This document shows, piece by piece, positions 15,644 to 23,536 of a stretch of DNA of 35,263 nt. The stretch spans positions 1 to 35,263 of the forward strand of contig UQDI01000014.1 in NCBI GenBank assembly GCA_900539725.1, in the 5' to 3' direction. Every line of letters starts with the position of its first letter. Within the stretch, counting starts at the first letter, position 1. The stretch comes from an uncultured Eubacteriales bacterium (GTDB lineage Bacteria; Bacillota; Clostridia; Tissierellales; Peptoniphilaceae). The notes beneath the pieces are model-generated. The model ran no database searches, was not told the origin of the DNA, and saw only the letters and a program-made list of their open reading frames with translations. Position numbers and translations under genes: made by a program.

Positions 15644-16643
15644 TAAGTACAGAAGCCTAAACCCCAAGATACTTGCAATAGGCGGAGGAACGGGTTTATC
15701 GACGCTCTTAAAGGGTATTAAAAACTACTCATCAGATATAACGGCGATAGTGACTATGGCTGACGATGGCGGGGGAAGCGGCGTTTTAAGAAGAAGCTTT
15801 GGAATGCTGCCACCAGGCGATGTGCGTAACTGCCTTTTAGCGCTTTCTGACATAGAGCCTGAGATGAATACACTTCTTTCACATCGCTTTGAGAAGGGAG
15901 AATTAAAAGGACAATCCTTTGGCAATCTATTTTTGCTTGCGATGAATGAGATATACGGCTCCTTTGAAGAAGCGGTCAAGATGGCGTCAAGCATACTAAG
16001 GGTCAAGGGAACTGTTATGCCCATCACTGTGAACGATGTCAATATCGAGGCGACTTACGATGACAAGAGCAAGGCCTTTGGCGAGAGCATTTTGCCAGCT
16101 GAGGCTATAAAAGACAATAAAAAGATAAAGAGGGTTGAATTGTGCCCCAAAGATGTTGAGCCGCTTGATGGCGTCATCACAGCCATAAACAAAGCAGACA
16201 TCATACTTATAGGCCCAGGCAGTTTATATACATCAATCATACCAAATCTACTTGTCAAGGGCGTGACGGAAGCGATCATTTCTTCGTCAGCGAAGAAGAT
16301 TTACGTGCAAAACGTTATGACGCAGCATGGCGAGACCGACGGTATGTCTGTAAAAGATCACGTGGAAGCAATTTTCGAGCACTCGGACAAAATTTTTGAC
16401 TCAATCATCATAAATAATAAGGTCTTAAGCGAGGATCTTAAGAAAAAATATCAAGAAGAGTATCAAAAACAAATATTTTTGACCGATGACGATAAGAAAT
16501 TTTTAGAAGAAGAAGCGATTGATTATATCGAAGGCGACTGCTTGGATGGCGGCGACTACGCTAGACACGACAGCGAAAAGCTTTCGAACATGATTATCGA
16601 TTATTATATAAGGACTAGAAGGGTAAAGACTTATGAGAAATAA
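15636..16643 (+). CDS. yvcK: YvcK/GlmR-type gluconeogenesis and envelope regulator
   Basis: The 335-residue protein belongs to the YvcK/CofD-like family (YvcK is also called GlmR). It contains AIGGGTGLSTLLKGIK, the MADDGGGSGVLRR block, the PPGDVRNCLLAL segment and IGPGSLYTSIIPNL. In Bacillus, YvcK binds UDP-GlcNAc and stimulates GlmS, directing carbon to cell-wall precursors, and is needed for growth and shape on gluconeogenic carbon. The canonical order is yvcJ-yvcK-whiA. Here whiA is missing and aroE follows with an 11-bp overlap. Confidence 0.92.
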   Translation: MYNKYRSLNPKILAIGGGTGLSTLLKGIKNYSSDITAIVTMADDGGGSGVLRRSFGMLPPGDVRNCLLALSDIEPEMNTLLSHRFEKGELKGQSFGNLFLLAMNEIYGSFEEAVKMASSILRVKGTVMPITVNDVNIEATYDDKSKAFGESILPAEAIKDNKKIKRVELCPKDVEPLDGVITAINKADIILIGPGSLYTSIIPNLLVKGVTEAIISSSAKKIYVQNVMTQHGETDGMSVKDHVEAIFEHSDKIFDSIIINNKVLSEDLKKKYQEEYQKQIFLTDDDKKFLEEEAIDYIEGDCLDGGDYARHDSEKLSNMIIDYYIRTRRVKTYEK

Positions 16644-17415
16644 ATTATTCGTGATAGGTAGCCCGATTGAGCAGTCAAAGTCACCAGAAGTGATGACGGA
16701 CTTTATCAAAGCGAATGGGCTTGATCTTACTTACGAAAAAAGAGAAGTGAATAAAGACGGCCTTGAAAGCTTTGTAAATGAAGCAAAGCAAGGCGAAGTA
16801 CTCGGCTTTAACATCACTACGCCACTTAAGGAAGATATTTTAAATTACGCGGACGATGTGAGTGAAGCGGTTAAGACACTTGAAGCAGCCAATACAGCTA
16901 GCCTTGCCAGTGGCAAGATGAGTCTACACAATACTGATTACATCGGCTTTATGAAAGACATCACTAGCCTAATACCAAAGTATGAGAGATACTCCTACGC
17001 TGTTTTAGGTACTGGCGGAGCGGCGCGCAGCATTATATATGCACTTACTAAACTAGATATCTTTCAGATAACCGTTTATACGCGCGATGAGGTCGAAGCG
17101 CATTACAAGCTAAAGAACTTCGAAGACGATATCGAGATATATCCTTACGGCTACGGCATGGATCAAGACGTCATCATAAACGCAACTGGCCTTGGTATGG
17201 CTGGTAAGCTTGACGAGAGCCCATTGTTAAAAGAAGACTTCGAGATGAGCAGGGCTGGCTTTGCTTATGATCTAACATATAACCCAGAAGAGACAAAATT
17301 CTTGGCGCTTGCTAAAGAGGCAGGTCTCATCACTATGAATGGCTGGGGCATGTTCGTGGGTCAAGCCGAAGAAGCGTTTAAAATTTGGACTGGAGCTGAT
17401 AGAAATGAACTTTGA
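16633..17415 (+). CDS. aroE: Shikimate dehydrogenase
   Basis: This 260-residue enzyme reduces 3-dehydroshikimate to shikimate with NADPH. The substrate site is visible in GSPIEQSKSP (Gln replaces the usual His of PIxHSxSP, the two Ser remain), NITTPLK with the catalytic Lys, EAANT and NTDYIGF with the catalytic Asp. The dinucleotide loop is LGTGGAARS. The closing block NGWGMFVGQAEEAFKIWTG matches the usual GxxMLxxQAxxxFxxWTG. It is slightly shorter than typical (270-285). It overlaps yvcK and aroF by 11 bp each. Confidence 0.92.
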   Translation: MRNKLFVIGSPIEQSKSPEVMTDFIKANGLDLTYEKREVNKDGLESFVNEAKQGEVLGFNITTPLKEDILNYADDVSEAVKTLEAANTASLASGKMSLHNTDYIGFMKDITSLIPKYERYSYAVLGTGGAARSIIYALTKLDIFQITVYTRDEVEAHYKLKNFEDDIEIYPYGYGMDQDVIINATGLGMAGKLDESPLLKEDFEMSRAGFAYDLTYNPEETKFLALAKEAGLITMNGWGMFVGQAEEAFKIWTGADRNEL

Positions 17416-18223
17416 ACAAGAAAAATCATCAAAGACATATAAAGAAAAGACAATTATTAATATAGGCGGCGAAAAGATTGGCGATGGATTTGCAGTGATC
17501 GCTGGTCCTTGCGCGTGCGAATCATACGAGTCCCTTCTTGATGAGGTAAAATTTTTATCATCTCGCGGAATAAAATTTATTAGAGCAGGCGCCTTCAAAC
17601 CAAGGACATCGCCATATAGCTTCCAAGGCCTAGGACGCGAGGCACTTGATTACTTCAAAGAGATAAAAAAGGCTTACGACGTGAAATTTGTCTCCGAGCT
17701 AATGGATTTGCGTGAGCTTGATTATTTCATGGACGCAGTCGACATAATTCAAGTTGGAGCTAGAAATATGCAAAACTTTTCCTTATTAACTGAGCTTGGC
17801 AAAATTAATAAGCCTGTACTATTAAAGAGAGGTTTTGCAAACAAGATAAAAGAGTTTATAGCGGCGGCTGAATATATATTAAAGGGCGGCAACGAAGATG
17901 TCATTTTATGCGAAAGAGGCATCAGGACTTTCGAGACAGCTACGAGAAACACGCTAGACATCTCGAGTGTACCAATCATTAAAAAGTATACAAATCTACC
18001 TATCATAGTTGATCCATCACACGCAGGCGGCCTTGATTACCTAGTGAAGCCACTAAGCCTAGCAAGTGCGGCAGTTGGAGCTGATGGAATCATCATTGAA
18101 GTCAATGACAAAAAGACAGAGGCACTTTCAGATGGGGAGCAAGCCATAAATTACGACGAGTTCGATGATTTATTAGTAGATTTAAAGAAAATACTTAAGG
18201 CAATGGACAAAACTTATGAATAG
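17405..18223 (+). CDS. aroF: 3-deoxy-7-phosphoheptulonate (DAHP) synthase, AroF/type I-beta
   Basis: The 272-residue enzyme condenses PEP and erythrose-4-phosphate to DAHP, the first committed step. It belongs to the short class related to KDO8P synthase: AGPCACES (metal Cys and PEP region), RAGAFKPRTSPYSFQGLG, QVGARNMQNF, LLKRG, CERGIRTFE and IVDPSHAGG. No ACT or chorismate-mutase regulatory domain is fused, so feedback control is not evident. A longer frame from 17339 exists inside aroE, but ATG 17405 follows GGAG 17392-17395 and gives the normal N-terminus. KDO8P synthase is unlikely in this Gram-positive aro cluster. Confidence 0.92.
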   Translation: MNFEQEKSSKTYKEKTIINIGGEKIGDGFAVIAGPCACESYESLLDEVKFLSSRGIKFIRAGAFKPRTSPYSFQGLGREALDYFKEIKKAYDVKFVSELMDLRELDYFMDAVDIIQVGARNMQNFSLLTELGKINKPVLLKRGFANKIKEFIAAAEYILKGGNEDVILCERGIRTFETATRNTLDISSVPIIKKYTNLPIIVDPSHAGGLDYLVKPLSLASAAVGADGIIIEVNDKKTEALSDGEQAINYDEFDDLLVDLKKILKAMDKTYE

Positions 18224-19223
18224 AGATGAACTTTCTTATGAAATAAAAATCATTCACAAGGCGAGCGAGATTGTTTTAGAAGAAAAATTTACTAAGTATC
18301 TTGTATTAACGGATAGAAATGTCTATAGAGAGCAAAAAGATTTCGTAGAAGAAATAGTAAAGAAATATGATGCTTATCTATATGTGATAGACGATGGCGA
18401 AGAGGCAAAGAGCTTAAGCGTTTTAGAAAATCTACTTGAGTACGCAGCTGATAAGCTTGATAGGCACTCACTTATAATCAATGTGGGTGGCGGCGTAGTA
18501 ACGGACATTGGCGGCTTTGCGGCGTCGATTCTATTTCGCGGCATAAAGCACGTAAACGTTGCAACAAGCTTACTTGCTATGACTGACGCAGCTATTGGGT
18601 CCAAGACTGGAATCGATTTTTGCGATAAGAAAAACATCTTAGGCACTTTCTACGATCCATACAAAGTTTTTATTGCTATAGATGCACTTGAAACGCTGTC
18701 TAAAGATGAGTATATATCAGGACTTGCGGAAGTTATTAAGCACGCACTTATTTATGACAATGGCCTATATGACTTAATAAAAAATAATGCGGCTATTGAA
18801 GAAGTACTTGAAAAATCAATTGAAACAAAAGTTCATTTTGTTTGTGAAGATAAAAATGAGAAGGGCGCTCGCATGGCGCTAAATTTTGGTCATACCTTTG
18901 GCCACGTGATTGAAGCAGCTAGTCACTACACTTTGTCACATGGTAAATGTGTTGCCATTGGTACGAAGATTGCCCTTGAGCTTGGCAAAATTTTAAATAT
19001 AACAGACGAAGGAACTTATGAGAGAAGTTTTGAATTAATACACAAATATTATCCACTTGAAGAAATAAATTACGAGATAAAATCACTTAAGAGTGATAAA
19101 AAGATGATGGGCGAGGAGCTTAATTTTGTTTTTCTTGCAAATAGATGCGCCATCATTAAAACGATGGATGAGAGAAAGGTAGTAGAGCTTTATAATGAGC
19201 ATATTAAGAATAAAAAACTCTAA
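18216..19223 (+). CDS. aroB: 3-dehydroquinate synthase
   Basis: The 335-residue enzyme turns DAHP into 3-dehydroquinate using NAD and a divalent metal. The NAD-binding block is NVGGGVVTDIGGFAAS, followed by LLAMTDAAIGSKTGI. Metal ligands are present: Glu in GLAEVIKHALI, His in LNFGHTFGHVIE and His in LSHGKCVAIG. It is a little shorter than the usual 340-360 residues. Its start overlaps the aroF end by 8 bp (ATGAATAG) with only a weak Shine-Dalgarno, so translation is probably coupled. Confidence 0.93.
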   Translation: MNRDELSYEIKIIHKASEIVLEEKFTKYLVLTDRNVYREQKDFVEEIVKKYDAYLYVIDDGEEAKSLSVLENLLEYAADKLDRHSLIINVGGGVVTDIGGFAASILFRGIKHVNVATSLLAMTDAAIGSKTGIDFCDKKNILGTFYDPYKVFIAIDALETLSKDEYISGLAEVIKHALIYDNGLYDLIKNNAAIEEVLEKSIETKVHFVCEDKNEKGARMALNFGHTFGHVIEAASHYTLSHGKCVAIGTKIALELGKILNITDEGTYERSFELIHKYYPLEEINYEIKSLKSDKKMMGEELNFVFLANRCAIIKTMDERKVVELYNEHIKNKKL

Positions 19224-20430
19224 ATTAAAAGGTCAGGTTTATGTAAACCACTCAAAAAGCTACTTGCACAGATATATCTTTGCAAGTTCTTTTGCTGCCG
19301 AAAACACAATTATCAAGGGCTTTGACCTATCTGAAGACATCAAAGACACTATGCTTGGCCTAATAAGCTTTGCTGATTTTGATCTTTTGGATAATGGTGA
19401 CGTCCTTGTTAAGCCGCGCGAAAATAAGAAAAGTCTTGATAGAGTGCGCATAGAAGCATCAGGCACAACGCTTCGCTTCATGCTATTTAATATACTTGAT
19501 GGCAATTTGCACGAGATATACATGGGCGATAAGCTATTTGAAAGGCCAAATGAGCCCGCGTTTAAGATATTTGACGCAAATGGCATTAAGTACCGCATCA
19601 ACGATAATAACAAGTCCATCAGCATAAAGGGCGACTTAGTTAAGGATGAATACATAATCACGGCAGACATATCGAGTCAATTCGTTTCATCACTACTATT
19701 TAAGCTTGCACGCATGGACTTTGACTCGCGTATAGTTCTTGACTGCGACTTATCTTCACGTTCATACATAGACATGACTATCAAGTGCCTTAATGACTTT
19801 GGCGTCGAGATCGATGCGAGCGAAAATGAATTTAAGATAAAAGGCGGACAAGAATTTAAATCCGCTGGTGAATATATTATTGAAAGAGATTACTCAAACG
19901 CGGCTAATTACTATGCAGCAAACTACTTAGGCTCAGATATTGACATCATGGATATGCTTGATACGAGCATACAAGCTGATAAGATGGTTAAAGATACTTT
20001 ATTAAGATACGATCAAACTCAGAACCTCACTATAGATATGAAAAATAGTCCAGACGCAGTGCCAATACTTGCGATGACTGCCTTATTTAGAAAGCATAAA
20101 ACTACTTTCACTTCAGTAAAGAGACTGATGTATAAGGAGTCGAATAGGGTTCAAGCCATAATCAATGAGCTAAAAAAGATTGGAGCGAAGATTACCTTTA
20201 CTGATGATAGCTTAATCGTGAATCCGCTTGAGGACATCATTATGTACACGAACAAGTTTGACGCGTATAACGACCACAGGATAGCTATGATGATAGCGAT
20301 ACTTGCGACAAGGCTTGATCAAGACATCTTCCTGAGTGGCTACGAATGTGTAAATAAGTCGTATCCGAAGTTTTTCGAAGATTATATAAGTTTGGGAGGC
20401 GAGGTCAATGTCATCGACAATTGGAAATAG
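19195..20430 (+). CDS. aroA: EPSP synthase (3-phosphoshikimate 1-carboxyvinyltransferase)
   Basis: This 411-residue enzyme joins PEP and shikimate-3-phosphate to make EPSP, using two similar lobes. Seen are HSKSYLHRYIF (active-site Lys, Ser and Arg), EASGTTLRFML, SSQFVSSLLF, NSPDAVPILAM with the catalytic Asp, YKESNRVQAI and YNDHRIAMM. The sequence is somewhat divergent (KESNR for KESDR; DYSNAANYYAA for the usual DxSSAAF) and slightly short. ATG 19195 overlaps aroB by 29 bp and gives the expected N-terminus. It overlaps aroC by 23 bp. Confidence 0.92.
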   Translation: MSILRIKNSKLKGQVYVNHSKSYLHRYIFASSFAAENTIIKGFDLSEDIKDTMLGLISFADFDLLDNGDVLVKPRENKKSLDRVRIEASGTTLRFMLFNILDGNLHEIYMGDKLFERPNEPAFKIFDANGIKYRINDNNKSISIKGDLVKDEYIITADISSQFVSSLLFKLARMDFDSRIVLDCDLSSRSYIDMTIKCLNDFGVEIDASENEFKIKGGQEFKSAGEYIIERDYSNAANYYAANYLGSDIDIMDMLDTSIQADKMVKDTLLRYDQTQNLTIDMKNSPDAVPILAMTALFRKHKTTFTSVKRLMYKESNRVQAIINELKKIGAKITFTDDSLIVNPLEDIIMYTNKFDAYNDHRIAMMIAILATRLDQDIFLSGYECVNKSYPKFFEDYISLGGEVNVIDNWK

Positions 20431-21454
20431 AATTAGACTCACTCTTTCAGGCGAATCGCATGGGCTATACATGACAGCGACGCTTGATGGTTTGGCTAGC
20501 GGCATAGAAGTCGACAGAGACTACATTGACAAAATTCTCACAGAAAGAAGACCAAATACGATAGGCTCAAGCGCTAGAAGAGAGAAAGATGATTACGAAA
20601 TCATCTCTGGCGTCTTTAACGGTTTCACTACAGGAGCCGCGCTTACTATACTTATGAAAAATGCTGACGTAGACAGCTCTTCTTATGAAGCTACAAAGGA
20701 TTTAGCAAGACCGTCGCAGGCTGATTACCCTGCCTTTATTAAGTACAAGGGCTTTAATGACTATCGCGGCTCAGGTATATTCTCAGCTCGCTTAACAGCG
20801 CCAGTATGCGCAGCTGCTGCGATAATTTTAAAAGAGCTAGAAAAAGAAGGAATTACTTTCGAAACTCATCTAAAAAGAGTGGGCAAACTCATTGACGAAG
20901 CGAGTGGCGAAGAATTTTTATCGAAAAAATATCATATGTATAAGTACAGCGACGACGAGATCGAAAATTATTTAGATGAAATAAAAAATGAAAACGATAG
21001 CGTCGGAGCAGAGGTCGAACTTATTATAAAGGGCGTTAAGGCAGGTCTTGGCGAGCCGCCATTTGCTCCGCTTGATGGGGAGCTAGCGAGGTATATGTAC
21101 TTAATACCATCTCTTAAATCTGTTTCCTTTGGTCGTGGATATGGTTTTGCACAAAGCCTTGGCAGTGAAGTAACTGACGAGATGAGGGTAGATGCTGGCG
21201 AAGTAAAATTTTTAGATAATAATAATGGTGGCATCATTGGCGGTATATCAAACGGCGCAGATATAGTTCTAAGCTGTGTGTTTAAGCCAATCGCATCAAT
21301 CGCTCGTGAGTTTAAGACCATAAACATGAAGACTATGGAAAACGCTGAGATAATGATAAATGGCAGGCATGACGCTTCAGTCGTCCCACGTGTCTACACA
21401 ATTATGAAGTGCTACGCGGCTCTTGCCATCTACGATATGCTGGTGAGCGCATGA
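20408..21454 (+). CDS. aroC: Chorismate synthase with an unusual active-site residue
   Basis: The 348-residue FMN enzyme eliminates phosphate from EPSP to give chorismate. The start MSSTIGNRIRLTLSGESHG contains the first conserved His (His18). The second conserved motif, usually RP-G/S-HADY, reads RPSQADY here, with codon CAG at 20717-20719 (Gln104) instead of His. The nearby NDYRGSGIFSARLTAP also differs from the common GGGHFSGR form. Length is somewhat short. GGGAGG (20394-20399) precedes ATG 20408. It overlaps aroA by 23 bp and aroK by 4 bp. Activity may persist, since other motifs are intact. Confidence 0.9.
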   Translation: MSSTIGNRIRLTLSGESHGLYMTATLDGLASGIEVDRDYIDKILTERRPNTIGSSARREKDDYEIISGVFNGFTTGAALTILMKNADVDSSSYEATKDLARPSQADYPAFIKYKGFNDYRGSGIFSARLTAPVCAAAAIILKELEKEGITFETHLKRVGKLIDEASGEEFLSKKYHMYKYSDDEIENYLDEIKNENDSVGAEVELIIKGVKAGLGEPPFAPLDGELARYMYLIPSLKSVSFGRGYGFAQSLGSEVTDEMRVDAGEVKFLDNNNGGIIGGISNGADIVLSCVFKPIASIAREFKTINMKTMENAEIMINGRHDASVVPRVYTIMKCYAALAIYDMLVSA

Positions 21455-21957
21455 ACATCATTATCATTGGCATGCCAAACAGTGGCAAGACGACCATTGC
21501 CTACGAGCTAGCCCGTAAGATTGGCTACAAAGCCATTGACACGGACAGGTTGATCGAAAAAGAAGCGGGCATGAGCATAAATGAAATTTTTCGAAAATAT
21601 GGCGAAGAAGAGTTTAGATTAAGAGAGACAAAGGTTTGCGAGAGAGTAAGTAAACTAGATAAAAGGATCATAGCGACTGGTGGCGGAACGGTTATGCGCG
21701 AAGAAAACATGGCGCATTTAAAAAGCAACGGCTATGTCATTTATTTAAAGAGGCCGCTTGAGTTTTTGAAAACAAATCTTGATACATCGAGAAGACCCTT
21801 ACTAAGAGCCAATGGCGACCCGATGAAAAAGCTATACGAAGAGAGGGCACCGCTATTCGAAAAGTACGCGGACATGACGATGAAGGCGGACCAATCAGTC
21901 TTTTTGATGTGCAAGGAGCTCAAAAGGCGTTTAAAGGTACAAGGAGTGATTAAATGA
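21451..21957 (+). CDS. aroK: Shikimate kinase
   Basis: The 168-residue P-loop kinase phosphorylates shikimate at the 3-hydroxyl. Walker A is GMPNSGKTT near residues 7-15, the shikimate-binding Asp is in IDTDRLIE, FRLRET provides the conserved Arg, and GGGTV is the substrate-binding Walker B-like loop. RRPLLR marks the lid. A longer frame from 21409 runs inside aroC, but ATG 21451 overlaps the aroC stop as ATGA and gives the normal N-terminus. It overlaps aroQ by the same 4-bp ATGA device. Confidence 0.92.
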   Translation: MNIIIIGMPNSGKTTIAYELARKIGYKAIDTDRLIEKEAGMSINEIFRKYGEEEFRLRETKVCERVSKLDKRIIATGGGTVMREENMAHLKSNGYVIYLKRPLEFLKTNLDTSRRPLLRANGDPMKKLYEERAPLFEKYADMTMKADQSVFLMCKELKRRLKVQGVIK

Positions 21958-22430
21958 AGAAGATACTTGTGGTCAACGGACCGAATATCAATATACTTGG
22001 CAAGAGAGAGCTTGAAATTTATGGCGAATTATCATATAATAATTTAGTGGATGAATTAAAGTCTTATGCGAAGAAGAAATGCGTTTGCTTAGATGAATTA
22101 AAGTCTTATGCGAAGAAGAAATGCGTTTGCTTAGATGAGTTTCAGTCAAATAGCGAAGGCGCCATCATTGATAAGCTTCAAGAGCTTATTGATGGGGAAT
22201 ATGATGCGCTTATCATCAACCCAGCTGCTTACTCGCACTACAGCTACGCCATATACGACGCGCTAAAGGCCATAAAGATAAAAAAAGTCGAAGTGCACTT
22301 AACAAATATATTTGCACGCGACGAATTTAGAAAAACATCTGTCACAGCAGGTGCTTGTGATGGAGTCATTTCAGGTTTTGGCTTTGATTCATACAAATTA
22401 GCAATAGATTATTTATTAAGGGAGGAATAA
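21954..22430 (+). CDS. aroQ: Type II 3-dehydroquinate dehydratase with 14-residue internal duplication
   Basis: The 158-residue enzyme dehydrates 3-dehydroquinate to 3-dehydroshikimate. Conserved blocks are NGPNINILGKRELEIYG (catalytic Arg18 and Tyr23), FQSNSEGAIID, NPAAYSHYSYAIYDAL, EVHLTN with the catalytic His, and RDEFRKTSVTA. Residues 33-46 (DELKSYAKKKCVCL) are repeated exactly as 47-60, encoded by an exact 42-bp tandem repeat. Without the extra copy the length would be 144, normal for the family. The insertion falls across the end of helix 1 and the start of strand 2, after the lid loop. The frame is kept, so a full-length product is expected, but folding could be affected. It overlaps aroK by 4 bp. 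Confidence 0.9.
   Translation: MKKILVVNGPNINILGKRELEIYGELSYNNLVDELKSYAKKKCVCLDELKSYAKKKCVCLDEFQSNSEGAIIDKLQELIDGEYDALIINPAAYSHYSYAIYDALKAIKIKKVEVHLTNIFARDEFRKTSVTAGACDGVISGFGFDSYKLAIDYLLREE
22050..22133 (+). repeat. Exact 42-bp tandem duplication inside aroQ
   Basis: Copies 22050-22091 and 22092-22133 are identical, and the next five bases (GATGA) continue the period. GATGA at each boundary is the kind of microhomology expected for replication slippage. Confidence 0.95.
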
Positions 22431-22432
22431 AA

Positions 22433-23479
22433 ATGGACGTAAAACACGATTTAGACTACATGGTAGAATTTATGGTGAAGCTATTAAAGACACCGTCACC
22501 AACAGGGGACACTATTAAGGCGCTTAACTTAGTTGAGGAAGAGTTCGCTAAGTACGGCTTAAAGGCTCATAAAAATGCAAAGAACGGTTTTTATGTATCA
22601 GTAGAAGGCGAAGATGACGAAGAGCAAGTGACTTTATCAGCTCACGTTGATACACTTGGCTGCATGGTTAAGGACATAACAGGAAATGGTAGACTTAAAC
22701 TTACTAAATTAGGTGGCTATCCATGGAATGTAATTGAAGGCTGTGAATGTGTTATCTCAACTATTGATGATGGCGAATACACAGGCACTATACTTACTAA
22801 TGTTTCTTCAACTCACGTTTATGGCGCAAAAGCTGACGAAACAAAGAGAGACGAAGACTCAATGGAAATAAGAATTGACGAAAAAGTTTCATCAAGAAAA
22901 GATGTTGAAGAGCTTGGCATCAATGTTGGTGACTACGTTTATCTATATCCAGGCACATGGGTTACACCATCTGGCTTTATTAAGTCAAGACACCTTGACG
23001 ACAAGGCATGCGTTGCAGTTCTTGTTGGACTAGTAAAATATTTAAAAGAAAATAATATTAAGCCAAAACACACAACAAACTTCTTCATCTCAAACTATGA
23101 AGAGCTTGGTCACGGATCAACAGCTGGTCTACCTGAAAAGACAGTTGAATTTATTTCTGTAGATATGGCAGCACCAGGCACTGGACAAACATCATCAGAA
23201 TTCAAATGCACAGTTTGTGTAAAAGACTCTTCAGGACCATATGACAAGATGATGAGTGAAAAATTCATCAAACTTGCTAGAAAAAATGATATACCATACG
23301 CTATAGACATCTATCCATATTACGGTTCAGACGCATCAGCAGTTTTAAGAGCAGGCTGGAACGTTAGAGCCGCACTTATAGGACCAGGCGTTGACGCATC
23401 ACACAGCTTTGAAAGAACACATAAGGAAGCAGTTGATGCAACATTTAAACTAGCACTAGCTTATCTACTTGAAGACTAA
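22433..23479 (+). CDS. M42-family metallo-aminopeptidase
   Basis: The 348-residue protein belongs to peptidase family M42 (glutamyl aminopeptidase / tetrahedral aminopeptidase, FrvX-like). The dinuclear metal ligands are all seen: LSAHVDTLG, SRHLDDKACVA (bridging Asp), NYEELGHGS (catalytic Glu plus ligand Glu), SVDMAAPG, and the final His in DASHSFERTH. Such enzymes form dodecameric cages that trim peptides in the cytosol. GGAGG (22421-22425) is inside the aroQ end, and the gene starts 2 bp after the aroQ stop, so it is the last gene of the murB-aro operon. No functional link to chorismate synthesis is evident. Confidence 0.9.
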   Translation: MDVKHDLDYMVEFMVKLLKTPSPTGDTIKALNLVEEEFAKYGLKAHKNAKNGFYVSVEGEDDEEQVTLSAHVDTLGCMVKDITGNGRLKLTKLGGYPWNVIEGCECVISTIDDGEYTGTILTNVSSTHVYGAKADETKRDEDSMEIRIDEKVSSRKDVEELGINVGDYVYLYPGTWVTPSGFIKSRHLDDKACVAVLVGLVKYLKENNIKPKHTTNFFISNYEELGHGSTAGLPEKTVEFISVDMAAPGTGQTSSEFKCTVCVKDSSGPYDKMMSEKFIKLARKNDIPYAIDIYPYYGSDASAVLRAGWNVRAALIGPGVDASHSFERTHKEAVDATFKLALAYLLED

Positions 23480-23493
23480 TAGCTTATATATAA

Positions 23494-23525
23494 AAAATGC
23501 TTACAGCGATCGCTGTAAGCATTTT
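23494..23525. terminator. 32-bp perfect palindrome, bidirectional terminator
   Basis: AAAATGCTTACAGCGA (23494-23509) and its exact complement (23510-23525) meet at the centre GCGATCGC. T-rich sequence follows on the right and A-rich sequence precedes on the left. It separates the converging M42 and PepSY-like genes and closes the 10.4-kb operon. Confidence 0.92.
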
Positions 23526-23536
23526 CTTTTGCATCT

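Noticed and set aside
17339..17404. Longer N-terminus for the DAHP synthase
   Set aside because: The extra residues read through aroE in another frame and have no family similarity; ATG 17405 has a ribosome binding site.
23502..23517. GCGATCGC octamer as a HIP1-like highly iterated site
   Set aside because: It is seen only once in the window and is explained as the centre of the terminator palindrome.
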